From: Rhodospirillaceae bacterium
GTDB taxonomy: Bacteria > Pseudomonadota > Alphaproteobacteria > Rhodospirillales > JABHCV01
Direction: 5' to 3'
DNA: 43,899 nt
Assembly (NCBI GenBank): GCA_013204045.1
Contig: JABMOQ010000059.1
Location: forward strand, 1 to 43,899
Position numbers and translations under genes: made by a program
The notes under the pieces: generated by a model
The model's input: only the letters and a program-made list of their open reading frames with translations
The model's database searches: none
Told to the model about the DNA's origin: nothing
In this document: one piece after another, positions 6,934-14,773 of the stretch
Layout of the letters: every line of letters starts with the position of its first letter
Position numbering within the stretch: position 1 is the first letter of the stretch

Positions 6934-8282
6934 CACAAAAACCAGTCCAAAAAATCCGCTGCGCCATTTACACCCGCAAATCTTCCGAAGAGGGCTTGGA
7001 TATGGAATTCAACTCCTTGGATGCCCAGCGTGAATCCTGCGAGGCCTATATCACCAGCCAGAAACGCGAAGGCTGGCTACAGGTTACAGATTATTATGAT
7101 GACGGTGGATTTTCGGGTGGTACTCTTGAGCGCCCGGCCCTTAAATGCCTGATAGAAGATATTGAAGCAGGTCTCATCAACTGCGTGGTGGTGTACAAGA
7201 TTGACCGGCTGAGCCGTTCCTTAATAGATTTCACAAAATTAGTAGAAGTTTTTGACCGCCATAGCGTCACCTTTGTCAGCATAACCCAGTCATTCAATAC
7301 GACAACCAGCATGGGGCGGTTGACCCTCAACATTCTGCTTTCTTTCGCCCAGTTCGAGCGCGAGGTTATTGGGGAACGCATACGCGATAAGTTTGCTGCC
7401 AGCAGAAAAAAGGGTATGTGGATGGGTGGAACGCCACCGCTGGGCTACGATGTCAAAAATCGTAAATTGCTTATCAACAATACCGAAGCAAATTTGGTTC
7501 GGCATATCTTTAAACAATTTACTCGTATTGGCTCAGCCACTTTGTTAGTTGCCGAACTGAAAAAGGATGGGTATTGCACCAAGACCTGGGTGACGCAGAA
7601 GGGCAAAATTAGAGAAGGGCGACACATCGATAAGGGCTTTCTTTACAAACTTCTCCATAATCGGGTTTATCTGGGCGATGCCGTCCACAAAGGCGAGAGC
7701 TTCCCCGGCGAGCACGACGCTATCATCGATCAGGCGCTATGGGACAAGGTCCACTCTATCTTCGCCAAGAACTCAACGGCCCGGGCCAATGTTACGCGCG
7801 CCGCCATGCCGATGCCACTCAAGGGTTTAATCCGCTGCGGCCACTGTGATTCGACTATGACACCAAGCCACACTCGGCGGCGGGGAAAACAATACCGATA
7901 TTATCTTTGCCTAAAAGCCTCGAAGAACGGCCATCGCACTTGCCCGGTGCGCAGCATTGCCGCCGGTGAAGCTGAGGCCGCCGTCGTCGGCAACCTTCGC
8001 GCCCTGGTGCGCTCTCCGGAACTGGTGGTCCGCACATGGCGCTCGGTGAATGCCGAAGGGACAAAGGTTCCGGAGCGTGAAGTCAGGGACGCCCTAGGCC
8101 GACTGGATGATGTTTGGGATGAATTATTCCCCGCCGAGCAATCACGATTAATCCACCTGATGGTAGAGACCGTATCGTTGAAAACCGATGGCCTCGACAT
8201 TCGGTTCAGAGGCGAAGGCCTTGATACCGTTATTGAGGAACTTCGGTCCATTGAACATGATCACGAAAGGAAAACCGCATGA
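6930..8282 (+). CDS. Large serine recombinase (450 aa)
   Basis: The N-terminal resolvase domain (about residues 8-150) shows IYTRKSSEEG with the nucleophilic serine, AQRESCEAYI, YKIDRLSRSLIDF and FAQFEREVIGERIRDK. A recombinase domain follows (GTPPLGYDV, LLHNRVYLGDAVHKGE), then a zinc ribbon (IRCGHCDSTM with a later CLKASKNGHRTCP) and a coiled C-terminus. Large serine recombinases catalyse site-specific integration and excision through a phosphoserine intermediate. At 450 residues it is somewhat short for the family, but all expected domains are visible. It sits third in the overlapping quartet and is the best candidate for the enzyme that moves this island. The attachment site cannot be defined in this window. 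Confidence 0.93.
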   Translation: MTQKPVQKIRCAIYTRKSSEEGLDMEFNSLDAQRESCEAYITSQKREGWLQVTDYYDDGGFSGGTLERPALKCLIEDIEAGLINCVVVYKIDRLSRSLIDFTKLVEVFDRHSVTFVSITQSFNTTTSMGRLTLNILLSFAQFEREVIGERIRDKFAASRKKGMWMGGTPPLGYDVKNRKLLINNTEANLVRHIFKQFTRIGSATLLVAELKKDGYCTKTWVTQKGKIREGRHIDKGFLYKLLHNRVYLGDAVHKGESFPGEHDAIIDQALWDKVHSIFAKNSTARANVTRAAMPMPLKGLIRCGHCDSTMTPSHTRRRGKQYRYYLCLKASKNGHRTCPVRSIAAGEAEAAVVGNLRALVRSPELVVRTWRSVNAEGTKVPEREVRDALGRLDDVWDELFPAEQSRLIHLMVETVSLKTDGLDIRFRGEGLDTVIEELRSIEHDHERKTA

Positions 8283-8695
8283 AAATGGAGCTTTGCCCGG
8301 ACGGCCATACAATCAAGGTATTTGTCCCCATGACTTTTCAACGCCGGGGTGGGCGCAAACTGATTATTGCCCCTGACGGGGCTGAGGACTGGGCGCAAAC
8401 CAAGCCCAAGCAAGATAACACCCTAATAAAAGCAATCGTCCGCGCCAAGCGGTGGCAGAAGATGCTTGAGGATGGAAAGATACCTTCAAGCAGGCAGCTG
8501 GCGGAAAGGGAGAAAACCAACCCGTCCTACCTAGCTCGCATTCTTCGCCTGACTTTACTAGCCCCAGACATTGTTGAAGCGATCATTAATGGCCGCCAGC
8601 CAAAAGGGCTTCTGCTTGCCGACTTATTAAAACCGTTCCCGGTGGAATGGGATCGGCAAAGAGCGTTGTTTGGCTTCTCAGAGAAAGTTTATTAA
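8279..8695 (+). CDS. Recombinase-associated HTH-like protein (138 aa)
   Basis: A 138-residue protein overlapping the recombinase stop by four bases. The N-terminal part is a beta-rich segment (IKVFVPMTFQRRGGRKLIIAP). The C-terminal half, SSRQLAEREKTNPSYLARIL followed by LTLLAPDIVEAIINGRQP, resembles the ParB/KorB-type helix-turn-helix found in small proteins that accompany these recombinases. It could be a recombination directionality or DNA-binding accessory factor; this is inferred from position and the HTH-like segment. Confidence 0.7.
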   Translation: MKMELCPDGHTIKVFVPMTFQRRGGRKLIIAPDGAEDWAQTKPKQDNTLIKAIVRAKRWQKMLEDGKIPSSRQLAEREKTNPSYLARILRLTLLAPDIVEAIINGRQPKGLLLADLLKPFPVEWDRQRALFGFSEKVY

Positions 8696-8711
8696 AGACA
8701 GTTGGCTGTCT
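8696..8711. terminator. Short hairpin between convergent genes
   Basis: AGACAG-TTGG-CTGTCT is a perfect 6-bp stem with a 4-base loop starting at the base after the stop of the recombinase quartet. It lacks a long T tract on either strand, so it may be only a weak terminator or an RNA-end stabiliser for the quartet. Confidence 0.35.
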
Positions 8712-8742
8712 GTCACCGGCACGAAAACAATCCCTAAAAAGA

Positions 8743-9450
8743 TCAGTGCAGCGTAGGCCCATTTCCGCAGCATTTCTTATGTTTTTTACCCGACCCGCAT
8801 GGGCAAAGTTCGTTCCGTCCTACCTTCTTTCCTGAGCGAATGAATGTAGCGCTTTTTGGTAAAAATTGTTTTCGCTGTTTACGAAAATGAGCATGCATTC
8901 TCATGACACCCGCCGCCGAACCAATCATGAGTTCATCGCGCTTTTTATCATCAATCGGTTCTTTGAAAGGGCGCATCTCTATATCATCGTGATTTTCATA
9001 AGCCAAAGCCATGATAGCAATAATTGAACCACCATGTTCTTCGTCATGGATCAGGTCGTCCCAGATATCGAAGCGCACATGCGTTCCGCTTATAAAGCCA
9101 TTAGCCCAATCATTACCAAGGTACTCACCCTTTTCGTTTTCCTGAACTAACGGGAGGTAAGCCTCCTCATTGTCCAATTGAGCATTCACATGGTTCCAGT
9201 GCCGACTGACAAGTTCGTTGAAACGCTGGACTTCATCCATGCCCTCAAAAACCAGATCGCCATCTTCGGTCGCGCCGCCTTGAATGATAGGCATGTATTC
9301 ACTTGGCATGACGAGGTCGGGACAGCATGCCAGGGCGGCAAAGAACCCATCAAGGGCTTCTGTGTTTTGTATTTTTCCGCCCTCTTTTTGTGCAAGAAAC
9401 TCATCGAGCTCCTTCAAGTCATTCTCTGTTAATTTTGAGGTATTCATCAT
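8743..9450 (-). CDS. UPF0149/YecA-like protein with C-terminal SEC-C motif (235 aa)
   Basis: The N-terminal 170 residues match the YecA/UPF0149 type: LTENDLKELDEFL, EALDGFFAALACCPDLVMPSEY, and an acidic helical core. The C-terminus carries a SEC-C zinc motif, GRNELCPCGSGKKHKKCCG, like the end of SecA. The role of such proteins is poorly known; a ribosome, SecA or metal-related function has been suggested for relatives. It faces the recombinase quartet convergently and lies between it and the tRNA gene, so it may be either island cargo or chromosomal flank. The start could be either of two adjacent ATGs (9450 or 9447). Confidence 0.85.
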   Translation of the reverse strand: MMNTSKLTENDLKELDEFLAQKEGGKIQNTEALDGFFAALACCPDLVMPSEYMPIIQGGATEDGDLVFEGMDEVQRFNELVSRHWNHVNAQLDNEEAYLPLVQENEKGEYLGNDWANGFISGTHVRFDIWDDLIHDEEHGGSIIAIMALAYENHDDIEMRPFKEPIDDKKRDELMIGSAAGVMRMHAHFRKQRKQFLPKSATFIRSGKKVGRNELCPCGSGKKHKKCCGNGPTLH

Positions 9451-9838
9451 ATCGGTAGCCTGGCCTTTTGTGTCGTGGTTCAGTTTTTTACTCTATTTTT
9501 AATCAGCCTATCTCGTGATAAATGCGATATTTGAACAAAATAGAGATGCCTTGTTTCAATTCCAGATTTCTACCATAGGCAATCTGGTTTCAAAACAGTA
9601 CGCATCATGTTTTCCTATAAAACATTGATTTTAATCGTAATTATTGAAGTACACAGAAACACGTACCTTTGCTAAAAGTGCACAGCCTTTAGAGAATATA
9701 GCCGAAGAGAGAGAAGAAACTGCCAAAATATGGTCTTTAGGGATAAGGCGAGGTGCACAGCTATTCCCGCAAAGCCGCGCAGAAGCTGGGAATTCTGGCG
9801 GCAACCGCCTCGGTGAGAGACAGTTGCCGATAGAATAG
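9451..9838. other. AT-rich gap between YecA-like gene and tRNA-Ser, no gene seen
   Basis: This 388-base stretch holds no convincing coding sequence; frames that cross it lack start signals or run antisense through the tRNA. It is AT-rich to about 9720. A 6-bp stem (GGCAAC at 9800-9805 with GTTGCC further on) lies downstream of the tRNA 3' end but has no T tract. As the strip directly downstream of a tRNA 3' end, it is a plausible place for an island junction, although I found no repeat of the tRNA end within the window. Confidence 0.5.
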
Positions 9839-9928
9839 TGGCGGAGAGGGAGGGATTCGAACCCTCGGAACTCGTGAAAGCTCAACGGTTTTCGAGACCG
9901 CCCCATTCGACCACTCTGGCACCTCTCC
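9839..9928 (-). tRNA. tRNA-Ser(CGA)
   Basis: The minus strand folds into a complete 90-base class II tRNA including an encoded CCA end. The acceptor stem is GGAGAGG with CCTCTCC, the anticodon loop is CTCGAAA with anticodon CGA (reads UCG), there is a long variable arm as expected for serine, and the T-loop is GGTTCGAATCC. The 3' end points left toward the mobile island. Confidence 0.95.
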
Positions 9929-10189
9929 GCATTTGATTTTCCACCGGAATCGTTGCCGGCGGTGGTCTGGTGGCGTTTTTTAACGCGCCCTATAGCGCCG
10001 TGTCCACCTTTTCCGCAGCTACTTTGTACGCGCCTGGGGGCATGGAAAATAGGCCTGAATAATAAGACCGTGAAATCCGGCGCGGAACTGGGGAAAATCA
10101 ATCGGGCTAGCCGATTCCGGGTGGTGAATTTGCCAAAATCGGGGTATTTTTGAGCAGTTTTAGGCACCCTGGTTTTCTCGTTCGGTGGG

Positions 10190-10210
10190 TGATAACCGTC
10201 ATTGTTATCA
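10190..10210. promoter_or_regulatory. Palindrome upstream of first TMADH-family gene
   Basis: GATAACCGTCATTGTTATC, extended by T and A on the outside, gives 7-bp perfect arms (TGATAAC and GTTATCA) around a 7-base centre. It ends about 46 bases before the start codon. The spacing and symmetry suit a dimeric repressor or activator. It differs from the PuuR-like sites elsewhere in the locus, so another regulator is likely. Confidence 0.5.
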
Positions 10211-10213
10211 TTA

Positions 10214-10229
10214 GTTTCGAGTATGAAAC
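10214..10229. promoter_or_regulatory. Second palindrome upstream of first TMADH-family gene
   Basis: GTTTCGAGTATGAAAC has 5-bp perfect arms (GTTTC and GAAAC) around six bases and follows the first palindrome by three bases. It ends 27 bases before the start codon. It might be a second operator or part of the 5' leader; short arms make a chance occurrence possible. Confidence 0.35.
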
Positions 10230-10256
10230 CGCAGCCCTTGATGAGGAACCACAAAT

Positions 10257-12326
10257 ATGACCCGTGACCCCCGCTACGATATTCTGTTTGAACCGGTCCG
10301 GATTGGCCCCGTCACGGCAAAAAACCGCTTTTATCAGGTTCCCCATTGCAACGGCATGGGGTTCAACTTGCCGCAATCCCATAACAAAATGCGGGAAGTG
10401 AAGGCCGAGGGCGGTTGGGCCGTGATCTGTACCGAGGAGTGCATGATCCATCCGTCATCGGACTATTCGCCGGAACCGCAGGCGCGGCTGTGGGATGGCT
10501 ACGACGTTAAATGCCTGGGCCTGATGACCGATGCCATCCATCGTTACGATGCCCTGGCCGGCGTCGAATTGGCGCACAACGGTGTCGGCAGCCAGAACCT
10601 GTACACCCGGCTCAAGCCTATGGGGCCGTCGCCGCAAGCAGGCATTACCGGCATCCCGACCCAGACCCGGGGCATGGACAAATCCGATATCAAGGAATTC
10701 CGCCGCTGGCACCGTAACGCGGCGCTACGGGCCAAGGAAGCCGAGTCCGATATTGTCTATGTATACGCCGGTCACGATTCGACGCTGCTGATGCACTTCC
10801 TGCAGAAACGCCGCAACCACCGTACCGATGAATACGGCGGCAGCCTGGAAAACCGTGTCCGGCTGCTGCGCGAGGTTATCGAGGACACCAAGGAAGCCGT
10901 CGGCGACCGCTGCGCCATTGCCGTTCGCCTCGCCGTAGATGAACTTTTGGGCGATGACGGAATCACCAGTCAGGGAGAAGGAAGAGAGATCGTCGAGATG
11001 CTGGCCGAGTTACCGGACCTTTGGGATGTCAACGTCTCCGACTGGTCCAATGATTCGGTGACCTCGCGCTTTGGCGAGGAAGGCATCCAGGAATCACATA
11101 TCTCGTTTGTCAAATCGGTGACCACAAAACCGGTGGTCGGCGTTGGCTGGTTCACCTCGCCGGACACCATGGTCAGCCAGATCAAGCGCGGCGTGCTTGA
11201 CATGATCGGCGCGGCCAGGCCGTCGATCGCCGACCCGTTTCTGCCGAAAAAAATCGAAGAAGGCCGGGCCGATGAAATTCGGGAGTGCATAGGCTGTAAC
11301 ATCTGTGTTTCCGGCCAGCATACCTTCACGCCCATGCGCTGCACCCAAAACCCGAGCATGGGTGAGGAGTGGCGGCGCGGCTGGCACCCGGAAAACATCA
11401 ACCCGAAGGGCTCAGATGACAGCATCCTGATCGTCGGTGCCGGCCCGGCCGGCCTGGAGGCCGCCCGCGGCCTCGGTCAGCGCGGCTACAAGGTCGCCCT
11501 TGCCGAGGCGACGACGGTTCTTGGCGGCCGGGTGACAGGGGAAAGCAGTTTGCCGGGCCTTGCCGCTTGGGCCCGGGTGCGCGACTGGCGGGTCGGTCGC
11601 CTCCGCGAAATGGCCAATGTGGACATTTACATGGACAGTGACCTGACGCCCGAGAACGTCCTCGATTTCGGCTTCGATCATGTGATCATCGCCACCGGCG
11701 CCAGGTGGCGCAAGGATGGCGTCGGCGTCAACAACACCTCGGCCATTGCCGGAAGCGAAGGGACCAATATTTTTACGCCAGAGGACATCATTGCCGGCGC
11801 CAAGGTTTCCGGCCCGGTCGTCCTGTTTGATGACGACAACTTCTACATGGGCGGCGTGGTCGCAGAAAAACTGCGCCGGGATGGCCACCAGGTAACTCTT
11901 GTCACAACCGGGTCCTGTGTTTCATCGTGGACAGAGAACACCCTGGAACAACACCGCATCCAGTCGCAGCTCATGAAGCTGGGCGTGGATGTCATCACCC
12001 ATTACAAGATCAAGCAGGTAAAAAAAGGTGAGGTGGATATTGTCTGTGATTTCACGGACCAGGTCCGCAGCCTTCCGGCCGCATCGGTTGTGATGGTGAC
12101 CTCGCGGCAACCCAACAATGGCCTCTATCTGGCTTTGGCCGCAGATCCGGAAAAGCTTGCGGCGGCCGGCATAAAATCGCTTCAGGCCATCGGCGATTGC
12201 GACGCGCCAGCGACCATCGCGCTTGCGGTATATGACGGCCACCGGACGGCACGCGAAATAGATTCACCGCCGGAAAACCCGGACCTGCCTTTCCGACGCG
12301 AATATATTCAACTGGATTCAGAATAG
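10257..12326 (+). CDS. TMADH-family iron-sulfur flavoprotein amine dehydrogenase, copy 1 (689 aa)
   Basis: The N-terminal half is an FMN TIM barrel of the old-yellow-enzyme type, starting with RDPRYDILFEPVRIGPVTAK and the NRFYQVPHC segment whose Cys31 matches the covalent 6-S-cysteinyl-FMN cysteine of trimethylamine dehydrogenase. The catalytic Tyr170, His173 and Asp266 equivalents are present. A 4Fe-4S motif (C344, C347, C350, C362 in CIGCNIC...RC) is followed by FAD/ADP-binding domains (ILIVGAGPAGLEAARGLG). In the substrate pocket, however, only Trp263 of the TMADH aromatic bowl is kept: Tyr60 is replaced by Glu61 and Trp355 by Gln354. That argues against trimethylamine and for a more cationic amine, perhaps a di- or polyamine given the neighbouring genes. 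It is followed nine bases later by a cupin gene. Confidence 0.88.
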   Translation: MTRDPRYDILFEPVRIGPVTAKNRFYQVPHCNGMGFNLPQSHNKMREVKAEGGWAVICTEECMIHPSSDYSPEPQARLWDGYDVKCLGLMTDAIHRYDALAGVELAHNGVGSQNLYTRLKPMGPSPQAGITGIPTQTRGMDKSDIKEFRRWHRNAALRAKEAESDIVYVYAGHDSTLLMHFLQKRRNHRTDEYGGSLENRVRLLREVIEDTKEAVGDRCAIAVRLAVDELLGDDGITSQGEGREIVEMLAELPDLWDVNVSDWSNDSVTSRFGEEGIQESHISFVKSVTTKPVVGVGWFTSPDTMVSQIKRGVLDMIGAARPSIADPFLPKKIEEGRADEIRECIGCNICVSGQHTFTPMRCTQNPSMGEEWRRGWHPENINPKGSDDSILIVGAGPAGLEAARGLGQRGYKVALAEATTVLGGRVTGESSLPGLAAWARVRDWRVGRLREMANVDIYMDSDLTPENVLDFGFDHVIIATGARWRKDGVGVNNTSAIAGSEGTNIFTPEDIIAGAKVSGPVVLFDDDNFYMGGVVAEKLRRDGHQVTLVTTGSCVSSWTENTLEQHRIQSQLMKLGVDVITHYKIKQVKKGEVDIVCDFTDQVRSLPAASVVMVTSRQPNNGLYLALAADPEKLAAAGIKSLQAIGDCDAPATIALAVYDGHRTAREIDSPPENPDLPFRREYIQLDSE

Positions 12327-12335
12327 GAGAACATC

Positions 12336-12728
12336 ATGAGCGGTAAAACCGTCGTGCGCTTGAACCCAAACGGCCCCGATGGTGCGGGGCTTGCGTTCTG
12401 GGGCCACTTGGAAAAAGAAAATGTCATCGAAGGGAATCCAACTGAAACGGGGCATAGCTTCTTTACAGATGAAACCGGCACGTTGACCTCCGGGGTTTGG
12501 GAATGCACGCCTTGCACGTCGCAGATCGACAGCTACCCGGTCGACGAATTCTGCTACATCATAAGCGGCACGGTGATCATCACCGACGGGGATGGCCATG
12601 CTGAAACGTTTAAGGCGGGCGACAGCTTTGTCATTCCAAAGGGTATGCCCTGCACTTGGCACATGCCCGAAACCACCCGCAAGTATTACGTCATTTTTGA
12701 CCAGAAAGGCACAGCCAGCGAGGGCTGA
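12336..12728 (+). CDS. Cupin_3 (EutQ-like) domain protein (130 aa)
   Basis: A single-domain cupin of 130 residues. The conserved parts are TSGVWECTPCTSQIDSYPVD, DEFCYIISGTVIITDGDG, FKAGDSFVIPKGMPCTW and a final YVIFDQ strand, which match the cupin_3 (DUF861) type seen in EutQ and ureidoglycine-related proteins. It starts nine bases after the flavoprotein stop, so the two form an operon, and it meets the MFS gene convergently 16 bases on. It may act on or sequester the product of the dehydrogenase; no specific reaction can be read from the sequence. Confidence 0.85.
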   Translation: MSGKTVVRLNPNGPDGAGLAFWGHLEKENVIEGNPTETGHSFFTDETGTLTSGVWECTPCTSQIDSYPVDEFCYIISGTVIITDGDGHAETFKAGDSFVIPKGMPCTWHMPETTRKYYVIFDQKGTASEG

Positions 12729-12744
12729 GAGAGCAAAGCTACGC

Positions 12745-13920
12745 TCAGGGGCGCACCTTGTCGGGGTTGCGGCGCAGATGAAAAATGGTTAGCCCGGCGA
12801 AAATAATGGCGACCATCAACAGGAAGCTGGTAAAGCCATGGTCGGGCCAAAGGTCCATTGCCAGGCCGGACAGTGCCGGGCCACCGAAGCCACCCACTTC
12901 ATAAAATATAATGAACACCGCATTGGCGGCGATCAGGTCCGAAGTCGGGTATTTGTCACCCAGCAAAATAAGCCCAAGGGTGTACATTCCGAAAATCATA
13001 CCACCCCAGAAAAAAAGCAAGGCCAGCAATAAGGGCGTCGAGTAAACCGCATAGGGCATGGCGACAATGCCAAGAAGAATGCCGATTGCGGTAACCGCCA
13101 TCAGAAAATCCCGGCCTTTGGTATCGGCCAGACGGCCGAGGGGCATTTGCAGAGCGATGCCGCCGGCACTGCAGGCACTCAGGGCGTAAAGGGATTCCAT
13201 TTCAGATAAACCAGTGCGCAGTGTGAAAATCGGCAGCAGGGAATAGGCCGTCGTTTCAAACAGTCCTGCGGCCAGGGCAACCAGGAAAATCACAGGCGCA
13301 ATCCAGAACAGGCTCATCTGAGCCGACCCGCCAATTTTGGTAACGCTTTCTCTGTTTGACAGCAAGATAAGCGGAATTGCCGAAACGGTTATGATCGCCG
13401 CCGTCACTACAAATGGAAAAGAGCCGATCGAACCGATGGTGGCGACCAATAACGGCCCGACAGCGAAGCCACTGGAAAAGGCGGCGCTATAATAGCCGAT
13501 CATTCGACCGCGCCGTTCGTTGCTGGCCAGGCCATTAATCCAGCTTTCGCTCAACAACCAAAGGAAGCCAAGGCCGAGGGCCAGAGTGAAACGCAACACA
13601 AACCAGCCGGCGGCATGATCGATCAGCGGCATGATCAGCAGCGAGCCGACCGACAAGGCCGTCGCCGCAAGCAGGGGCATGAAGTTTCCAAATGAGCGCA
13701 GCAGGCGCCCGGTGAATAATCCGACAATAATAATACCCAGTGAGCCGGTGGCGGTGTTGATGCCGATAAGGGTCGAGCCGAATTCCAGCCTTTCCAGGGT
13801 CAGGCTGATCAACGGAAAGGTTATGCCGATTGCCGCCCCCATGCCGGCAACCGAGACAAGAAGCAGGGCAATAACCATTCTGGGGGAAGGGTTACGCAAA
13901 TAAAGGGCTCTAAAATTCAT
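12745..13920 (-). CDS. MFS transporter (391 aa)
   Basis: A 391-residue protein with about 12 hydrophobic segments. The first is MVIALLLVSVAGMGAAIG, and the loop after the second carries GLFTGRLLRSFGNF, the usual MFS basic loop. A second half-motif (PLGRLADTKGRDFLM) marks the pseudo-repeat. I place the start at the ATG at 13920, because upstream extension would run antisense through the puuD-like gene. It diverges from puuD with 33 bases between starts, where a PuuR-like site is found, so it probably belongs to the same regulon. The substrate is likely an amine or its acid product, by context only. Confidence 0.85.
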   Translation of the reverse strand: MNFRALYLRNPSPRMVIALLLVSVAGMGAAIGITFPLISLTLERLEFGSTLIGINTATGSLGIIIVGLFTGRLLRSFGNFMPLLAATALSVGSLLIMPLIDHAAGWFVLRFTLALGLGFLWLLSESWINGLASNERRGRMIGYYSAAFSSGFAVGPLLVATIGSIGSFPFVVTAAIITVSAIPLILLSNRESVTKIGGSAQMSLFWIAPVIFLVALAAGLFETTAYSLLPIFTLRTGLSEMESLYALSACSAGGIALQMPLGRLADTKGRDFLMAVTAIGILLGIVAMPYAVYSTPLLLALLFFWGGMIFGMYTLGLILLGDKYPTSDLIAANAVFIIFYEVGGFGGPALSGLAMDLWPDHGFTSFLLMVAIIFAGLTIFHLRRNPDKVRP

Positions 13921-13953
13921 CGTCGCTGACCCGTTGAAGCCGAGAAGGTGTTT

Positions 13954-14742
13954 ATGATACCGTTGAATATAATGAGCAACAATAAAGCAAAACCGATTAT
14001 CGGCATTTCCGGATGCCGAATGCTGGTAGAGAAGCATGAAATGGATGCGGCCGGGCATATGTATATGCGGGCCGTTGAAAGCGTTTGCCGGGGGATTCCC
14101 CTGGTGGTGCCGACCCTGGGCGATGCCCTGGACCGACAGGCCCTGCTCGGGCGGATCGACGGCATGATATTTACCGGCAGCGGCTCCAACGTCGAACCCC
14201 ATCATTATGACGGCCCGGACAGCGCCCCCGGCACCCTCCACGATGCATACCGTGATGCCACGACCCTGCCGTTGATCCGTGATACCATTGATGCCGGATT
14301 GCCTGTTTTGTGCATCTGCCGGGGCCATCAGGAACTCAACGTCGCCTTTGGTGGCAGCCTGCATCAGAGGATTTTCGAGCTTGCGGACAAGATCGATCAC
14401 GCCGACGATGAGGACCAGCCCATGGCCGTCCGCTATGGCCCGGCCCATGCCGTCACGATCGTCGCCGGCGGCATTTTGTCCGGGATCACCGGCCTCGCCG
14501 AGGCCCGTATAAATTCGCTTCACAACCAGGGGATTGACCGCTTGGGCGACGGCCTGACGGCCGAGGCCCACGCCCCCGATGGCCTTATCGAGGCGGTTTC
14601 GGTCGCGGCGGCGAAACGCTTTGCCATGGGGGTGCAGTGGCACCCGGAATGGGATGCCGACGACAATCCGCTGTCCCGCGCCCTGTTTCAGGCCTTCGCC
14701 GACGGCTGCCGGGATGTCTTGAGAGAACGTCAATTATATTGA
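13954..14742 (+). CDS. puuD: Gamma-glutamyl-GABA hydrolase-like class I amidotransferase (262 aa)
   Basis: A peptidase C26 / class I glutamine amidotransferase fold: nucleophile Cys122 in VLCICRGHQELN, with His230 and Glu232 in VQWHPEWD. In the Puu pathway PuuD releases GABA and glutamate from gamma-glutamyl-GABA. I choose the ATG at 13954 because GAGAAGG lies seven bases upstream; a GTG at 13948 and an ATG at 13972 are alternatives. It diverges from the MFS gene and precedes the SpuC-like aminotransferase by 31 bases. A PuuR-like operator (13964-13978) covers its first codons and another lies at its end. Function is assigned from family and neighbours. Confidence 0.88.
   Translation: MIPLNIMSNNKAKPIIGISGCRMLVEKHEMDAAGHMYMRAVESVCRGIPLVVPTLGDALDRQALLGRIDGMIFTGSGSNVEPHHYDGPDSAPGTLHDAYRDATTLPLIRDTIDAGLPVLCICRGHQELNVAFGGSLHQRIFELADKIDHADDEDQPMAVRYGPAHAVTIVAGGILSGITGLAEARINSLHNQGIDRLGDGLTAEAHAPDGLIEAVSVAAAKRFAMGVQWHPEWDADDNPLSRALFQAFADGCRDVLRERQLY
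13964..13978. promoter_or_regulatory. PuuR-like operator candidate over the puuD start
   Basis: TGAATATAATGAGCA matches 12 of 15 bases of the E. coli PuuR consensus AAAATATAATGAACA as I recall it, including ten in a row (AATATAATGA). It lies within the first codons of puuD, downstream of the divergent MFS start, so bound repressor could block both genes. Partner protein: the PuuR-like regulator at 16144-16692. Confidence 0.45.
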
Positions 14743-14745
14743 ACA
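14731..14745. promoter_or_regulatory. PuuR-like operator candidate before spuC-like gene
   Basis: CAATTATATTGAACA overlaps the puuD stop codon and lies 28 bases before the aminotransferase start. It shares 12 of 15 bases with the recalled E. coli PuuR consensus and 14 of 15 with the site at 28693-28707. The following bases CTC also match that site. Confidence 0.6.
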
Positions 14746-14773
14746 CTCGGGCTTTCTCGGGCAATATGTCGAC

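Larger units (their letters stand above)
9929..10256. other. Upstream region of flavoprotein gene and tRNA, no gene seen
   Basis: No coding sequence is supported in these 328 bases. The left end must hold the promoter of the minus-strand tRNA-Ser. The right end carries two separate palindromes (10190-10210 and 10214-10229) just before the first dehydrogenase gene, which are listed separately. Confidence 0.5.

Noticed and set aside
9644-9838. A small plus-strand frame between the YecA-like gene and tRNA-Ser
   Set aside because: It starts at a TTG with no ribosome site, has no recognisable sequence and ends at the tRNA.
9839-9928. tRNA-Ser as the proven attachment site of the island
   Set aside because: No second copy of the tRNA 3' end was found between 1 and 9838, and large serine recombinases often use other targets. 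Only adjacency can be stated.
9631-10254. A 207-codon minus-strand frame across the tRNA-Ser gene
   Set aside because: It translates the tRNA itself (the familiar CQSGRMGRSRKPLSF phrase) and has no protein-like composition or start signal.
13921-14733. N-terminal extension of the MFS gene
   Set aside because: The frame continues upstream, but it runs antisense through the puuD-like gene; the first membrane segment and homology begin at the ATG at 13920.
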